Numbered from the stretch's first letter, positions 1 to 11,929 are shown. The stretch is 64,000 bases of DNA from Geosiphon pyriformis (GCA_016748015.1 JAAOMT010000553.1:214923-278922), one strand, 5' to 3'. Numbers and translations: made by a program. Notes: a model not told the origin generated them from the letters alone.

Positions 1-982
1 TCAATCTTGCCCTTCTCAATCTTTCAAACACTTGTTGAAAATAATGTAGATGGTCATCAAATGTCTTGAAAAACACATTGGTGTCATCTAAGTAAACAAC
101 TACTAATTTTCACAGTAGTCTAGTATAGACAATTTCTATAAGCCATTAAAATATTGCTGGAGCATTTATCAAGCCAAATGGTATTACTTCGAACTCAAAA
201 TTTTTTTTCTGGGTTGTGAAAGCTGTCTTCTTTTTATCTTCTGGTTTCATGGCTACTTACCAGTAATTACTGTCTAAGTCCAAAGTTGAGAACCATTTTT
301 TTCCTCCAAAAGCATCGAAAAGTTCTTGGATCTTTGGAGTTGGATAGCTATCTCCTTTTGTTACTCTATTTAGTTTCCAGTAATCCACACAAAAGCAGAT
401 TTTTCTATTTTTCTTATGGACTAATACCATTGGTAATAACCATGGGCTTATTAATGACTGAATTAGCCTGTTGTCAAGCATTTGATTGATTTCTTGATGA
501 ATGATTTCATGGCTGGCTGGTGGTACTCTGTATGCTCTCTGTTTAATTGGCATTGTATTTCTAGTCTTGATTTGATGCTGGATAATATCAGTTCTGCCAA
601 ATTCGTTTTCACTGACAAAGATGTTATTGAAGTTGTTAAGTAACATCTTGAGTTCTATACATTGTAGTGGATCTAGATTTTCCAAGTTCATCTGTTCCAA
701 CTGTTCTGGTTGGAGCAGATAACATTTTTCTTGTCTGTATATGGTTTGAGATATAATATCTACATATCCACACAGTTGTGAAAAGTTTGGAATAGTGTTT
801 GGAAGTTGGTTCTCAATTTCTGTAGTCAAACATTCAATGGTGGTTCCTTCCAGTATCTCAATGATATTTCCCATGTTATTATAAATGGGAATTTTAATGT
901 GTTTGTGGTTTTTGGCTGGTATGTATAGATTGACTAATCCAATCTTTTCTGATTTACAAAGTGTTGTTTCTGCTTCAAACAT
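1..982 (-). pseudogene. A: pol linker plus reverse transcriptase (5' part), broken
   Basis: An open stretch of 241 codons (257-982, ATG at 980-982) begins with a beta-rich linker typical of gypsy pol upstream of RT (INPT/KGT-like core). It continues into RT: the segment LVHKKNRKICFCVDYWKLN is the fingers motif and FSTLDLDSNYW the first catalytic block with its Asp. The next codon is TAA (257-259) where relatives have Gln (YWQV). Beyond the stop the same frame resumes and reaches the active-site box YLDDT, both Asp codons intact at 83-88. RT would make cDNA from element RNA in virus-like particles. The stop is best read as CAA to TAA. The domain runs off the window. Confidence 0.88.
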
Positions 983-1079
983 CTAAACCTGATCTTTTAC
1001 TTTTCTTTCTATGACTACTATGTATTAATTATATGGTGAAATAGAGATTGATTGACAGATAGAGATAATTTCTTTCTTG

Positions 1080-1710
1080 TCAATAATCTTTTCTTCCACC
1101 ATATTGACTGGTACATCTATTCTACTTGTGGACCCGAATTCCTGCATCCCTCTAGCTGTAATCCCTAATTCTTTCCTGTTTCCTACTGACACTAACTGAG
1201 CTATTTTTATCAGAGGTAGAAATATTGTCTGTGCTATTTTTTGTTTGGCTCTATAATATAGGCTTTTTCAGAGTCATTCTGTAGCATTACAATAATGTTT
1301 TCTACATATCCTGTATTAATTATTCCTCTTCTGATGTTTATTCCCTTTTTTGCTAAACTACTCTTAGATGCTAGTTGAACCATTGTTGTTGCTGGGATTT
1401 CCAGTGCTATTTTGAAATCAATATAGATGTGCAAATGTGGTTCTAATTTGATGGTGTCTTTTCTGGGATATTTCAGATCAAATCTTACATCAGTATCATG
1501 TGCACATTCTGGCATAATACTTTCATTATTATTACTGAACCATCTGAGTTTCTGCTTTTTGGAGAGATCAAGAAGTGTGATGTATGTTTTGGAATTTGAA
1601 TTGGAGTCTGAATCATTGTTATTTTCATTGCCATATTGAGCAGAGCTAGAACCATTGTTTTCATTATTATTGTTGTTGGAGTTTGAATCAGAATTGAAAA
1701 TTGATTCCAA
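1080..1710 (-). pseudogene. A: dUTPase domain inside pol
   Basis: The trimeric dUTPase family is recognisable by its ordered motifs. Motif 1 reads AHDTDVRFDL (consensus-like AxDxDAGxDL), motif 2 ASKSSLAKKGI, motif 3 GIINTGYVENI (the usual catalytic Asp of GVIDxGY is Asn here), motif 4 lies in the KIAQ-type segment, and motif 5 is ARGMQEFGSTS near 1140-1180. The enzyme splits dUTP to dUMP and PPi and would limit uracil in element cDNA. It sits between the cysteine-rich segment and RT. A Ser/Asn-rich spacer precedes it. A stop near 1233 separates motif 3 from motifs 4 and 5. Loss of the motif-3 Asp suggests the copy is inactive. Confidence 0.85.
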
Positions 1711-1779
1711 TTCTAATGCACAGCTGCTGATTGGTCTTTTTTCTTCTGAAATTGTGTAGATTATGCATAGTAGTGGATT

Positions 1780-2420
1780 GTAAATAAGGTTACAATCATC
1801 ACAATATTCAAAATCACTGGAAATTAAACAATGTTAGCATAGTCTGGTATTTAATTCTTCTAGCTGTTGTTCCTGTTCTTTTTTTGTTAGTGCTAGGTTC
1901 TGATAGTGCTTGTGAAATTCCTTTGGGCCTGCTTTAATATCAAAAAAAACATCAGAATTTGGAATGAAAACTGTCTCTACTGGTTCTGATGAATTGTTTT
2001 TAATTTCTAAAATTTCACTGGACATGGTTTCTTCAACTTTGGCCTTCACTATTCTCCAGATCTCATCTTCATTGTGTAAATAACTGTCCAAGTGAGAGAT
2101 TGCTCGGTGCCAGGCAGCAGTTATTGGCATACCATGACTCATCCAATCACTGATGAGGATCATGTATTGGCACAAAGCATCACACATTCTTCCTTGACCA
2201 GGAATGTTGTTCCACATTCCTTTATTGAGCAATTGTTCTCTACAAGTGAGACATGATTTGTTGTCTTACTTGTCTTATTTTTTTGGATAGCCATAACATT
2301 TATGGTGGCAAGGCTTGCAATAATAATGAGTTCTTGTCCAATAATTTTTGTTTGGTGCAATCCATGTTTCCATAAAAGAGAGTTTCTTGCTACAGTTCTT
2401 ATATTTTAGGGGAATATATG
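1780..2420 (-). pseudogene. A: cysteine-rich putative zinc-binding segment between protease and dUTPase
   Basis: Two clusters of CxxC pairs flank about 130 residues of helical, charged sequence. Cluster 1 (2239-2319) reads YYCKPC, then after about 20 residues CLTCRE. A further Cys lies upstream (KNCSKK, near 2390). Cluster 2 (about 1790-1850) has HCL and EYCDDC pairs. Between them is an open 132-codon stretch (1834-2232). The same layout occurs in B, C, E and G, so it is a conserved part of these elements rather than chance. Paired CxxC motifs suggest treble-clef or zinc-ribbon folds, but I cannot name a family. Function is unknown; nucleic-acid binding is an inference. TAA stops interrupt it (CYGYPKK followed by stop). 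Confidence 0.7.
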
Positions 2421-2639
2421 ATGGTTCTTTTATTGGCTCACATGAATACTCTCTTTCCCACCCACTAGTTATTTTCTCTGTAGTAGTGTCTTCTTCTGGT
2501 GTATCTTCTTCCTTTTTTTTTCTTTGTCATTCCAGGAAAATACTGGTGGTAGCTCATTGTGTTCGGTATTGGCCCAGGAAACTTGGTATGCTTTCCAAGT
2601 AGGTTTTTTTTTTTTTTTTTTTAATTTAATAAGTGGCTT

Positions 2640-3200
2640 GTCATTAGTAATGGTTTTGAAGTGTCCACACATAACTGGTACATATGTGTGTTGACCATTC
2701 TGGCTCAGTTGAAGCTCTTGTGTATTCTAATTAAGGGTCACATTGGTTTTGGACAGCCAATCATTACCAACAAGTGCTTGGTACTGGATTGCTTCTATTA
2801 CCAATACCTTGATTAGTATTATGATGCCATTGACTTCAAATGGGAAGTTGTTTATTTTACCAATTGGAGTTTTGGTTGCTCTATTAGCTGTTATAATTCT
2901 GGTGCTGGCAGCATGATTAACTCAGCAATCTAATTGATCCATGAGTTGTCATGTGATGATGCTGTCAGCTAATCCATTGTCTAGAATCAATTTAATGTGC
3001 TGTCCATCAACTTTAGCATCCATATATATTGTGGTAATGAGTTTTGATTCTAGGACAGCTCTACTGAATAGTGGTGTTTTAACTGGTTTTTTGAATTCAA
3101 AAGGGAAGATAGCAATAAGTAATTTATTCTCAGTAATGATTGCTAATGGGATATTGTTGGTAAGTGGCTGCTTTTATTTGGTTTCCAAGTTGTGAGATGT
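2640..3200 (-). pseudogene. A: retropepsin-like aspartic protease
   Basis: The segment KLILDNGLADSIIT (near 2960-2990) matches the catalytic D-S/T-G loop of retroviral-type aspartic proteases, with Ser replaced by Asn. A second conserved piece, VIEAIQYQALVGNDWL (near 2770-2800), is the typical strand after the flap in gypsy proteases. The protease would cut the Gag-Pol polyprotein. It follows gag and precedes the cysteine-rich segment. Stops after IIT and within QLDC show that it is dead; each fits CAA-to-TAA or TGG-to-TAG-type change. Confidence 0.8.
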
Positions 3201-5424
3201 GGCATTTTCAGAAGTTACTAGGAGACTTAAATAGTTCTGGGAACATGGGTTTTGGGTGTATCCAGTTCCTAAACTCCACTGGTGTAATCCTAATGGCTGG
3301 TTGGAGAGGCTGGAAATTGGTTGGTAGACAATCATTGCTGATTGCCAGTTTTAGGTGGTCCTTGATCTGAGATTTCCTGATGTCATCTGAACTGGTGGGA
3401 TTGAAATTGATTGGGATTGATATATTACTTGAGACTGTGGCTGATAGATAGGTTGAAACTGTGGTTGATATATGATGAGTGTTGTCAACTGATAAATTAG
3501 AGCTTGATATACAAGTAGTTGATAAATTAGTTGTTGTGTCATTTGGGTGTAATAAGATGAGTGTTGATCTTGATTTGGATATTGATTCAGAGCTTGAAAT
3601 CTGCGATTGGGGTTTTGATATTGGTTTCCCAATCATTGGTTTTCTATTCTTAACCTATAGTTGATTCTCAAATGTCTTTGTTTACTACAGTAGTAACAAA
3701 TACATGTTTCCTGTTGCCACTGTTAATTGGTCACAAATGATGAATGTGATTAATTCTGGAAATGATTCACGTTTTCTTAATTATTGCGTCATTGTGGAGG
3801 TTGATAAACTGCCTGATTGTTAGCTAAGTATCTTTCTAATTTTTTGTCAATGGAATCACTAAATTGTTTCAGCTTAGAATCTAATTTAGATGATCCGTTT
3901 ATTATTAGATTGATGGCTTGTGTGTAATTAGTTTCGAGTTTGGCAGATTTGAAATCCCATGCATTAGTAATTATGTCTTGGAGAGTTTATGAGTGCATTG
4001 GATGTATGCATTAGAGGATACTACTGTACAGTCCATAAATGAACTGGTTTAGAATCTGTGATACTGTAAAATAGTCAGCTTGGATTGCTTGAATTTGGTG
4101 CAAGTTTCTGTAGAAACATCCTAGATAAGTGGTAACTGCTTTAGTCTTTCCCTGTTTAATTGTGATGAAGGTGTTGGCTAGGTGATTAATACTGTTATTA
4201 TTACTGAAATATCTTAAAAATTCTAGCTTGAATGTGTCAAAAGTTTGGGGTTTCTGGGCCAAATTCTGATACCACAAGTCAGCAGTATTCTGAAGAAAAT
4301 AGAAGATGGCTTGAAGGACTCTTGTGTCATTTTATCCATTGGCCGTGATGGCCTTTTCAATATTATTGAGTCATATTTGGGCATCATTTTCTTTGCCAGT
4401 AAACTTCTTGAGTTTTGCTATTGGAGTATAGGCCATTGGGTCCAAGTTTGGTTGTTGTTGTGGTGGTAATTAAATTAGAGATTGTGGTAGTGATTGTTGT
4501 GGTGCATCAACTGATGGTGAGTTGATGATTATTACTGGAAGTAAGTTTTGTTAATTATTAATGTTGGAGTTTAGATTGTTCTGATTGTGAGGAGTTTGAA
4601 GATTCAGAGTTTCAATTTCTGGATTTTTTACAATTGGGTTTTGCTAAGTTTGAACATTTGGGGTTTTAATTTCCGGGTTTTCAGCAATCGGGTTTTGGTA
4701 ATTAAATTCTTGATTGTCATCTTTCTCTTCTTTTGATTTGGTTATTTTCCACGAATCAGCTGTTCTAAAATCTGGTTGAGGTGGCAGTGATCAAAATTCT
4801 GATGGTGTAAGCGATCATAATTTAAATTCCTCAAAATAATCACCATAAGTTCTTAATAATTCTGCTTTTTTTTGTTTACTTTGAAATGGGAGTTATTTAA
4901 ATGTTAATGTCACATTTGATGTGAACATGTCTGTTAATGTGATGTTAATGGTACTACTGAGTATGTAATAATATGATGGGTATAGTGAAAATTTGATTTT
5001 TTGTTTTTTCCACATTGGCAATTATACTCCTCTTGGTGTTACTGCTGGTGTTTGTAATTTTTCTTTACCCTTATTTGCATAGGTAATAAGGAATTGTTGT
5101 TGAGTGTATTTTTCAATTTCTTGATTAATTTCTTTGATAATTGGTGCAAAACTGTAATTTTATGGTAAGCTGGTGTGTTGGATTAATTCTGTATAAAAAT
5201 TTTCTCTTGCTAATTCAATGTTAACTGGTCTTCTTAGAAAATCTGTAATTCTTTTATTGATGTAAAAGTTGAAGACTGATTTTGCTGAATAATGATTGTT
5301 GGTTAAGCCTAATTGTTGACTGTACTGTTGGAATAAAAATTTAGCAAATCCTAAATAGTTTGTTCCTATTATTTCTGATTCTACTACTTTTGGATGGTTG
5401 TTGTTGGTACTGGTTTTCTGTAGG
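3201..5424 (-). pseudogene. A: gag with degraded CCHC knuckle
   Basis: Gag forms the particle and packages element RNA. The capsid-like core is visible around 3900-4480, e.g. TADLWYQNLAQKPQTFDTFK and a following helical stretch ending TVSQILNQFIYGL (open at 4011-4277). It resembles the retrotransposon gag family and is closely matched in element G. Downstream a zinc knuckle (about 3657-3700) reads CYYCSKQRHLRINY, whose last Cys has become Tyr (TGT to TAT). A Gln/Pro/Asn-rich tail follows (3200-3640). The N-terminal part (4480-5424) is low-complexity with several stops. I cannot fix the start codon. Two Trp positions, conserved in E, are stops here. Confidence 0.78.
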
Positions 5425-5431
5425 ATTATAC

Positions 5432-5449
5432 CTTACAAAAAGCACCAAA
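5432..5449 (-). promoter_or_regulatory. A: primer-binding site
   Basis: Immediately inside the LTR, read on the minus strand, is TT followed by TGGTGCTTTTTGTAAGG. TGG is the complement of a tRNA CCA end, so this is the expected PBS position. F (TGGTGCTTTCTGTGAGG) and G (TGGTGCTCTCTGTAAAG) share it. I cannot say which tRNA is used. Confidence 0.7.
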
Positions 5450-6285
5450 TGTTACAAATGATTATTTGGGATCTCAAATCAAATAACAAAACCTGTAACT
5501 TGGTGCTCAAAAGCTATTCGTAATGGTGGTAATCTGAAGGTTTTGTTCTGGAGTTCTTTGTATAATGGACAGAGATTCAATAATTGTTTCAATAGTCTCC
5601 CAGAATTGCAATTCTGTCAAATTTTTTTCTCAGCATAGTGGCTGGTAATCTTTCTGGTAAGCTATTATCAAATTTATGAATGTTCTACTCTTGTTTCATG
5701 GATTTTTTACCAGTTCCTATGATGTCTATAATTCAGCACTTTAATCTTTAATTAATTAGTAAACCCAAAAAAAATACAAAATAAAATAAAAAAAAATAAA
5801 AAAAAATAAAAAAATAAACAAAAGCAATTGCAAGTTAGTATCTCGTCAATAGCCATAATCAAGAGCTATTGTTCCAGTGTGGTTAAATATCAATTGCTAT
5901 CAACATGAAGTGTTAATAGTGAGAAGTGGATTGAAGATATTAAATAATTATTTATTGATATTTGTAATGTGAAAGATTGCTTAGATTAAATCTAAACTGA
6001 AAAGTTTGTCTTTTCTACTTTTAATGCTACTGTTATATATACATAATTGAGATTCCTCAATTCTTCAATTCTTCACCCCAGAAATTCAGGAATTCCTGGA
6101 ATCCTGCAATTTCTTTGAGAGAAATTCTGGAATTCTGGAATTTTGCAATTCTTTGTATGAGAATTCTGAAATTCCTAGAATCCTGCAATTCCTCTAAGAA
6201 GAATCCTGGAATTCCATATTTACTACAGTTACTTCTGATTGGCTAATTTATATACTAATATATTTCCTATATTCTATGAATAACA
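5450..6285 (-). repeat. A: 5' LTR, family 1 (836 bp)
   Basis: On the plus strand it starts TGTTACAAATG and ends GAATAACA, the 5'-TG..CA-3' pair of an LTR. It aligns by eye along its length with 25336-26132, 41636-42509, 46597-47421 and 50992-51846. It contains a T-rich tract (element sense; A-rich at 5765-5825 on the plus strand), a repeat block with GGAATTCC cores (6070-6215), and near its inner end a sequence complementary to the PBS (5495-5508). The promoter and poly(A) signals should lie here, but I cannot place them. Confidence 0.92.
6070..6215. repeat. Three-unit repeat with GGAATTCC cores in family-1 LTR
   Basis: Three imperfect units of about 40-45 bp each hold GGAATYCTGCAATTY-like and AAATTCYGGAATTC-like pieces, with palindromic GGAATTCC/GAATTC cores. 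The same block is seen in every family-1 LTR here (for example 25410-25500, 41700-41830, 51650-51775). It would lie in U3 or R in the element orientation. Confidence 0.75.
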
Positions 6286-6339
6286 CCACTCAACAAATAC
6301 CACTACCTGAGCCATAGCTGAAATTCTTCATATATTTGA

Positions 6340-8090
6340 TAAAAACATTGAGTACTACACAGAAAAATACTACTCTCAAGTAAAACAACCAGCAAGGTCT
6401 GATCTTAAAAAATATGAGTCCGAATCCAATAGCACAATAGCCACATAAAAACAAACTCACTTTACAATTAACAAGAAACCAAAATTTCTTTCTCCAACAA
6501 CTCCATCATACCATTAGATACTGAGAAGTAGAATTATATTTAACCCAATCATAGAAACTCAGACAGAAACACCACAAATTTTCAGAAATTAATATTCTTG
6601 AAGTCATAACAGTTGGACCAGATCCCTAGAAGAATATAAATTATTGTTCAGAAATCTAACTCTTATAGCTAATAAAACAAGAAGAGACACATTAACTTGA
6701 AAACTACCAAGAGCATAAATCCTAACAAAATCAACAACCATGTCAATAGAGAAAATGTTTATTAAACAACCAAGTAATTTCAAAAACAAAGAGAAACAAC
6801 CAGTCTTAGCACCAAAAAAACCCCTTAGTATGCAAACACCAAACCCCTTAGTATCAACCAGTAAGATTCCACTTACCCATCAAATTATGGCTTACTGAGA
6901 TATTGCCAAATTAAAAAAATTCTCAAGAGAAAAAAACAATACATATATATGGATTACTAAAACTGAAAAAGCCATCACTACTAACAACTAGAATAATACT
7001 AAGACCATTCAAGCTTTGCCTTTTTTTTTGATAGGAACCACAGACTTATGGTATCAAAGCCTAACAGAAAAACCAACCAACTTTGCCATCTTTAAACTTG
7101 TCTTTTTATGATACTTTTGCAATTCCAATACTTTTATCAGATTACAAAATCAATTCAATATAATAAAACAAAAAGACCACAAAGTAATGACTATTTATCT
7201 TGGACAATTCAACCAAGTTTTTTATCAAATACTGGCAATTGAAAGGAACTACTATACTGAGATGCAAGTTCTTAATTAATTCATTAAGAGATTAAGAAGC
7301 AGCCTCTTGAGATCTGTGAGACCCCAACATACAACAAATCTACCAGATGTCATTGCTCTTGCTTATAATTTTGAGTTAACAGAACAAAAAGCCAATCATA
7401 TTCAAGCTGTTAATTTAGCCATTAATGGAACCACAGACATTGATACAAAGATAATTCAATTAAGTAAAAAATTAACTCAGAAAATTGAGAAATTTTTAAT
7501 TAGTACTATGGAAACTTATCAGCCATTTCAATAAAGAAACAATAATAGCAGTAGGTACTACTAACAACAGAAATATTAGCAACAACAACAACCTTAAAGA
7601 TCCAACTCCCACAATTGTTATTATTGTCAAAAACCTAAACATATTGTCTAAAATTGCCAACAAAAATTAGCAGATCAGAATTAAAGAACTTAATACCAAC
7701 ACCCAAAGTATTCTCAAACAATAGGACTTCAATACCCCATGTCTCAGTATTCACTGTCCCAATATGCACAATTAATTATGTATATTTAACAATCACTTCA
7801 GAACTACTATTAGCCATTACAGCCAATGACTCAAATAGCACCACAGTACTAAAATTCTGTTTATAATCTACTTAAACCTCGTATGATTGACTACAACCAA
7901 GAATAGAAGAACCTTAGCAACAATTAAATGCAGACTAACAGTGGATCATCATAACTTCTCAATCAGGGTAATGTCTCATTTCAACTAGCACCAACTGAAT
8001 ACCCAAATCAAGCCTCATATCTCAGTCTCACTAAAAGCCAGAATTTTTTTAGTTTTACATCTTTAAAAAAGAAGAATATAGAAAAAATGT
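6340..8090 (+). pseudogene. C: gag with CCHC zinc knuckle
   Basis: The capsid-like core runs from about 6890 (KKFSREKNNTYIW) through TTDLWYQSLTEKPTNF (near 7060) to an open 75-codon stretch at 7307-7534 that includes NLAINGTTDIDTKIIQLSKK. A knuckle at 7616-7657 reads CYYCQKPKHIV-stop-NC, i.e. C-x2-C-x4-H-x4-C with one residue turned to a stop. A Gln/Tyr-rich tail follows to about 8090. Relatives: A, E and G. Trp in the NNWDD-type motif of E is TAG here. The start codon is not identifiable. Confidence 0.78.
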
Positions 8091-8129
8091 CCAACCCTTT
8101 AAGTCAAAATCAAACCAATAATATTATTC

Positions 8130-8620
8130 TACCTGCCACTATTACTGAAAATACCATTTTTGTTACTATTTTCTTCTTTAACATTGACCATTTGAACACC
8201 AATAGTCTTTTTAGTAAAGCTGCTATTAATTAAGATAAACCAATAACTGCCCTGTATACTGATGTTAGAGTTAGAAACATAAACATCAAATTAATTCTTA
8301 ATAGTAGATCAACAGATAGTATAATTACAAAGCAATTCATAGATCAATTAGGTCATCAAGTAGACCATGCAACTACTGCTTAAATTATAACCACAGACAG
8401 AAATACTAAAACCCCAATAGGAGAAATTGACAAAATTTAAATTCTCACTAAAGTGCTCATTATAGAGGCCACTCAATATCAAGCCTTCATAAGAAACAAT
8501 TGGTTAGCCAAAGCTAATGCTATCATTAACTGGAATATGCAGAAACTACAAATTACTTTTAATAGACAGCATACATAAGTTCTGACTACATATAGATATT
8601 TTAAAGCTCAAAGCCCAGAA
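8130..8620 (+). pseudogene. C: aspartic protease
   Basis: The catalytic loop region reads KLILNSRSTDSIIT (near 8290-8330), so the expected Asp is Asn and the D-S-G core is lost. The downstream strand IIEATQYQAFIRNNWL (8460-8510) matches the equivalent segment in A, B, E and G. The domain lies between the gag tail and the cysteine-rich segment. GAY-to-AAY change removes the catalytic residue. Confidence 0.75.
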
Positions 8621-8814
8621 AAACTGCCAATTGAATTTGAAAACTCAATACCACTACCAACAATAAAGATTTATCAAGTTTTTTGGGCTGATGATTACCA
8701 AATAAAGTTACCTTCACTATCAACTTAAGAAAAAAAAGGCAAAGAAAAAGCAGAAGAAGAACTACAATCAGCACCTGCAGGCTATTCCATCCCAAATCAA
8801 GGAAATCAATGGTA

Positions 8815-9445
8815 TTAAACTCCAAAATTAATTTGTGTTGACTGGAAAAAAGTTATCTTCTATGAGTGTATATATTGGAGATGATGAGAAATGGCCAACT
8901 ATCACCAAATATTACTGCAGACCTTGTGTATTAGAAAGATTTGGCAGACCAAAATAACAAGGCAAATGGGATAATACATCATGCTTTGCCTGTGATAAGA
9001 TCTTATTAGATGAAGGACTATGAAATAATGTTCCCAGCAGAAAAAGAATATATGACAAAGTATGTTAATATACTATCTTGATAATAATTGAATACAAAAA
9101 GAAACCTTGATCAAAAATGCTTGAAGACAAATACTCAGTAGATTGAACAATTACTCACATGATGAACACAAAATATGGAGAATGGCAAGTGCCAAAGCTA
9201 AAAGTACCACACTTGGTGAAATACAAAAAATTAAAGAAAATTCATTTACATTAAAATACGATAGACCCAACTATATTATAGAAAATTTTTTCACAGATAA
9301 CCCAAATGTATTTCAAGATTGATACTAGGAATTAGTCTCAATCCAAGAAGAGCAAAAACAGTGGCTAGCTAATCTAAACACAAAACTGTGTAATTATTGT
9401 TTGATCTCTTGTCACTTTCAGTACTGCAACGAATGTGATTTCATG
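8815..9445 (+). pseudogene. C: cysteine-rich segment (paired CxxC clusters)
   Basis: Cluster 1: an upstream LICVDW (CVNC in element E), then YYCRPC at about 8914-8928 and CFACDK at 8992-9006. Cluster 2: LCNYCLI and YCNEC at about 9390-9438. About 120 residues lie between them. Spacing and order match A, B, E and G, although surrounding residues differ, which argues for selection on the cysteines before decay. Function is unknown; a zinc-binding accessory domain is my inference. Confidence 0.7.
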
Positions 9446-10120
9446 TTCAATTCACCTTCAAGAAAACTATATCCAATCACTAAACTACTTGAGCCCAAGG
9501 TAGAAGAAGAATTAATTACCAAGGACATGTCATTTCAAGATTCAACTAAGGATACTGAAACAGAGCAGTATTTTGTGTATCTTAATCTTTCCAAAGAATT
9601 AGAATTAAAATGGTACAGTGACAATGAAAAAAAAATCTGTTCTAAAAGAGCATATGACACTGATGCTGGTTTCAATCTATAATACTTTGGACAATCACTT
9701 ATAATTATAGTCTCATATTCTCTTGTAACAATAGATCTTAAGATAGTGTTAAAAATTTCTGTTAATATAATGGTACAAGTTGCCTTCCAATTCAGTCTAG
9801 CCAAGAAAAGAATTGATGTAAAAAAAAATCATTAATACTGATTATACAGAAAACATCATCGTAATGCTACAAAACAATTCAGACAAACTTTACAAAATAA
9901 AATCACAAGAAAAAATTGTCCAAGCTATTTTTCTACTTTTAATCAAAATACTTCAATTAACCCTGGTAACAACCCAAAAAGAATTAGGCCTTACTGCTTA
10001 AGGAATCAATAGATTTGGATCAAATGAAAGAGGAAACATACCAGTCAACTTTATGGAGGAAGACAGTAACCAAATAGAACTTATCTACACTAACACAATC
10101 ATCTCCATCCTCTTATATTA
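9446..10120 (+). pseudogene. C: dUTPase domain
   Basis: Motif 1 reads AYDTDAGFNL (9652-9681), close to the family consensus. A core strand VTIDLKIVLKISVNIMVQ follows, then a motif-2 remnant FSLAKKRIDV near 9800, after which a small indel in a run of A shifts the frame. Motif 3/4 remnants follow in the new frame, and a motif-5-like FGSNERGNIPVN lies near 10015-10050. The order and position (before RT) match A, B and E. Frameshift plus stops make it non-functional. Confidence 0.8.
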
Positions 10121-11885
10121 ACAATACATCCTTAAAGTAAATCAAAAAATTTAAGATTAAGCCCTGTTATTTGAAGCTGATCTTGAAATCTGTTCCCTAA
10201 CTGATGTTTTTAACTTATATCTACTGGCCAAAGCCTATAAACACTTCAAAATTTTCATCTACAATCCCACAAAAGATGTCATTGAAATCCTTAAAGAGAC
10301 TCTTATTGGCTTTATCTTCCCAAACATTCAATATTCTGAAAAACCTCAGCCCATTCTAGATTTTATACAGCTATTCTTATTTTGTGATATTACCTCACAA
10401 GTATAGAACTTGCCAAAATAAATTTATTTGTTTATACCAAAAGAAATTAACAAACTACACTTGAAAAATCTGAGTACTTTTCAGCAAATGCAATTTAAGA
10501 TTCTCTTGAATTAATATGTCAATGTCTTTGCTAACAAAAATGAGTTCAAATGCACTGACATTGTGAAACATCAGATTGATATAGAAAATGCATGACCTAT
10601 TAAACAGTGGGCTTACTAAGTGCTTTTATTTGGTGATAATCTAATTAAACAAGAAGTACAATGAATGTTTGACAATGGCTTGATTAAAGAATCACTAAGT
10701 CCTTGGTTTTCTTTAGTAGTCCTAGTTACCAAGAAAAACAGGAAAATAAAATTTTGTGTAGACTACCAAAAACTAAACAGTGTTATCTAAGAAGATAATT
10801 ATCCCACATCTCTTATTCAAGAAATTCTAGACAATTTAAAAAACAAAAAATGGTTTTCATTATTAGATTTAGCCAATGAATATTGGCAGATTGAAATAGA
10901 TTCTAAAAACAAAGAAAAAATGGCATTTACCATTTAAGACAGAAACTTTGAGTTCAACATAATGCCTTTTGGACTCTGCAACACTTCCACTACTTTCTAG
11001 CATCTTATGGATGTTGTGTACAAAAGAATCTTATAGAAATCTATTATAGTATACTTTGACAACACCAATGTCTTCTTGGAAACATTTAACAATTACTTGT
11101 TTTATCTTTAGCAAGTTTTTGAATGTCTTCATAGTGTCAGATTAAAACTCAATCCTGATAAATGCTTCTTTAGAAAGACTGAGTTAAAATTCTTAGGACA
11201 CGTAATTGGCAAAAATGAAGTCAAACTTGATCCAGATAAGGTCCAAAGAGTTAAAGATTTTCTAGCTCCAATTAATCTTAGAGAATTATAAAAATTGGCA
11301 GGATTGATAGGATACTATCAACAATTCATCAAAGAATTCTCAACTATCACAAAACCACTTCACCAGTTGTTGTCCAAACACATACAGTACCTATGGAAAA
11401 AAGACCAACAGAAAGTATTCAACTATTTTAAGCAGTGATTGATCACATCTCCAATTTTAATTTATTCAGACTTCACTAAATAGTTTATTGTCACTACAGA
11501 TGTCTCAAAAAATGCTCTAGAAGCAGTCTTATTACAAATAAAACCAAACAATAGAAAACATTTAATTACTTATACTAGTTATAGTACTAGTTCAACAGAA
11601 AAGAATTACAGCACAACAAATCTGGAATGTCTTACTATTTATTGGACTGTACAGATGTGAAGACATTATCTCAGTTTGCTCTTTGATTTATATACTAATC
11701 ATAAAAAACTTGTTTAGTTATTTAATAATTCACAACTAAAGAAAAAATATACAAGATAAAGTATTTATCTACAACAATTCCTACTCAAAGTTTATTACAA
11801 GAAAAGATCCAAAAACACCAATGCTGACAGTTTTTTAAAAATGTTACAAACTTAATCCCAGACCCATGAACACAACAAATTACTA
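10121..11885 (+). pseudogene. C: reverse transcriptase and RNase H
   Basis: A beta-rich linker (10140-10480) precedes RT. RT blocks: LVTKKNRKIKFCVDYQKLN (10723-10780), FSLLDLANEYWQI (10856-10895), FEFNIMPFGLCNT, then the active site YFDNT at 11052-11066, where the second Asp of YxDD is Asn (AAC 11061-11063). Thumb and connection: KLNPDKCFF, FLGHVIGKNEV. RNase H: TTDVSKNALEAVLL (11495-11536), LECLTIYW, LYTNHKKL, and NADSF near 11820. Many stops fall at Gln or Trp positions. It is clearly dead but every landmark is traceable. Confidence 0.88.
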
Positions 11886-11929
11886 CCAACTACATCAGTA
11901 TCTATCAACATTATATTTCAAAGAGATAT

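Larger units (their letters stand above)
1..6285 (-). mobile_element. Element A: partial Ty3/gypsy LTR retrotransposon, family 1
   Basis: Read right to left it holds a complete 5' LTR (5450-6285), primer-binding site, gag, aspartic protease, a cysteine-rich segment, dUTPase, a beta-rich linker and the first part of reverse transcriptase. RNase H, integrase, the extra ORF3 and the 3' LTR must lie left of the window. The LTR family is the one seen in D, G and the solo LTR at 50992. The right edge abuts the leader of element C, so A probably inserted into C; the right-hand 4 bp (CCAC, 6286-6289) would be its target duplication. The reading frame is broken by many TAA/TAG stops, so this copy cannot encode a working polyprotein. 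Confidence 0.9.
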
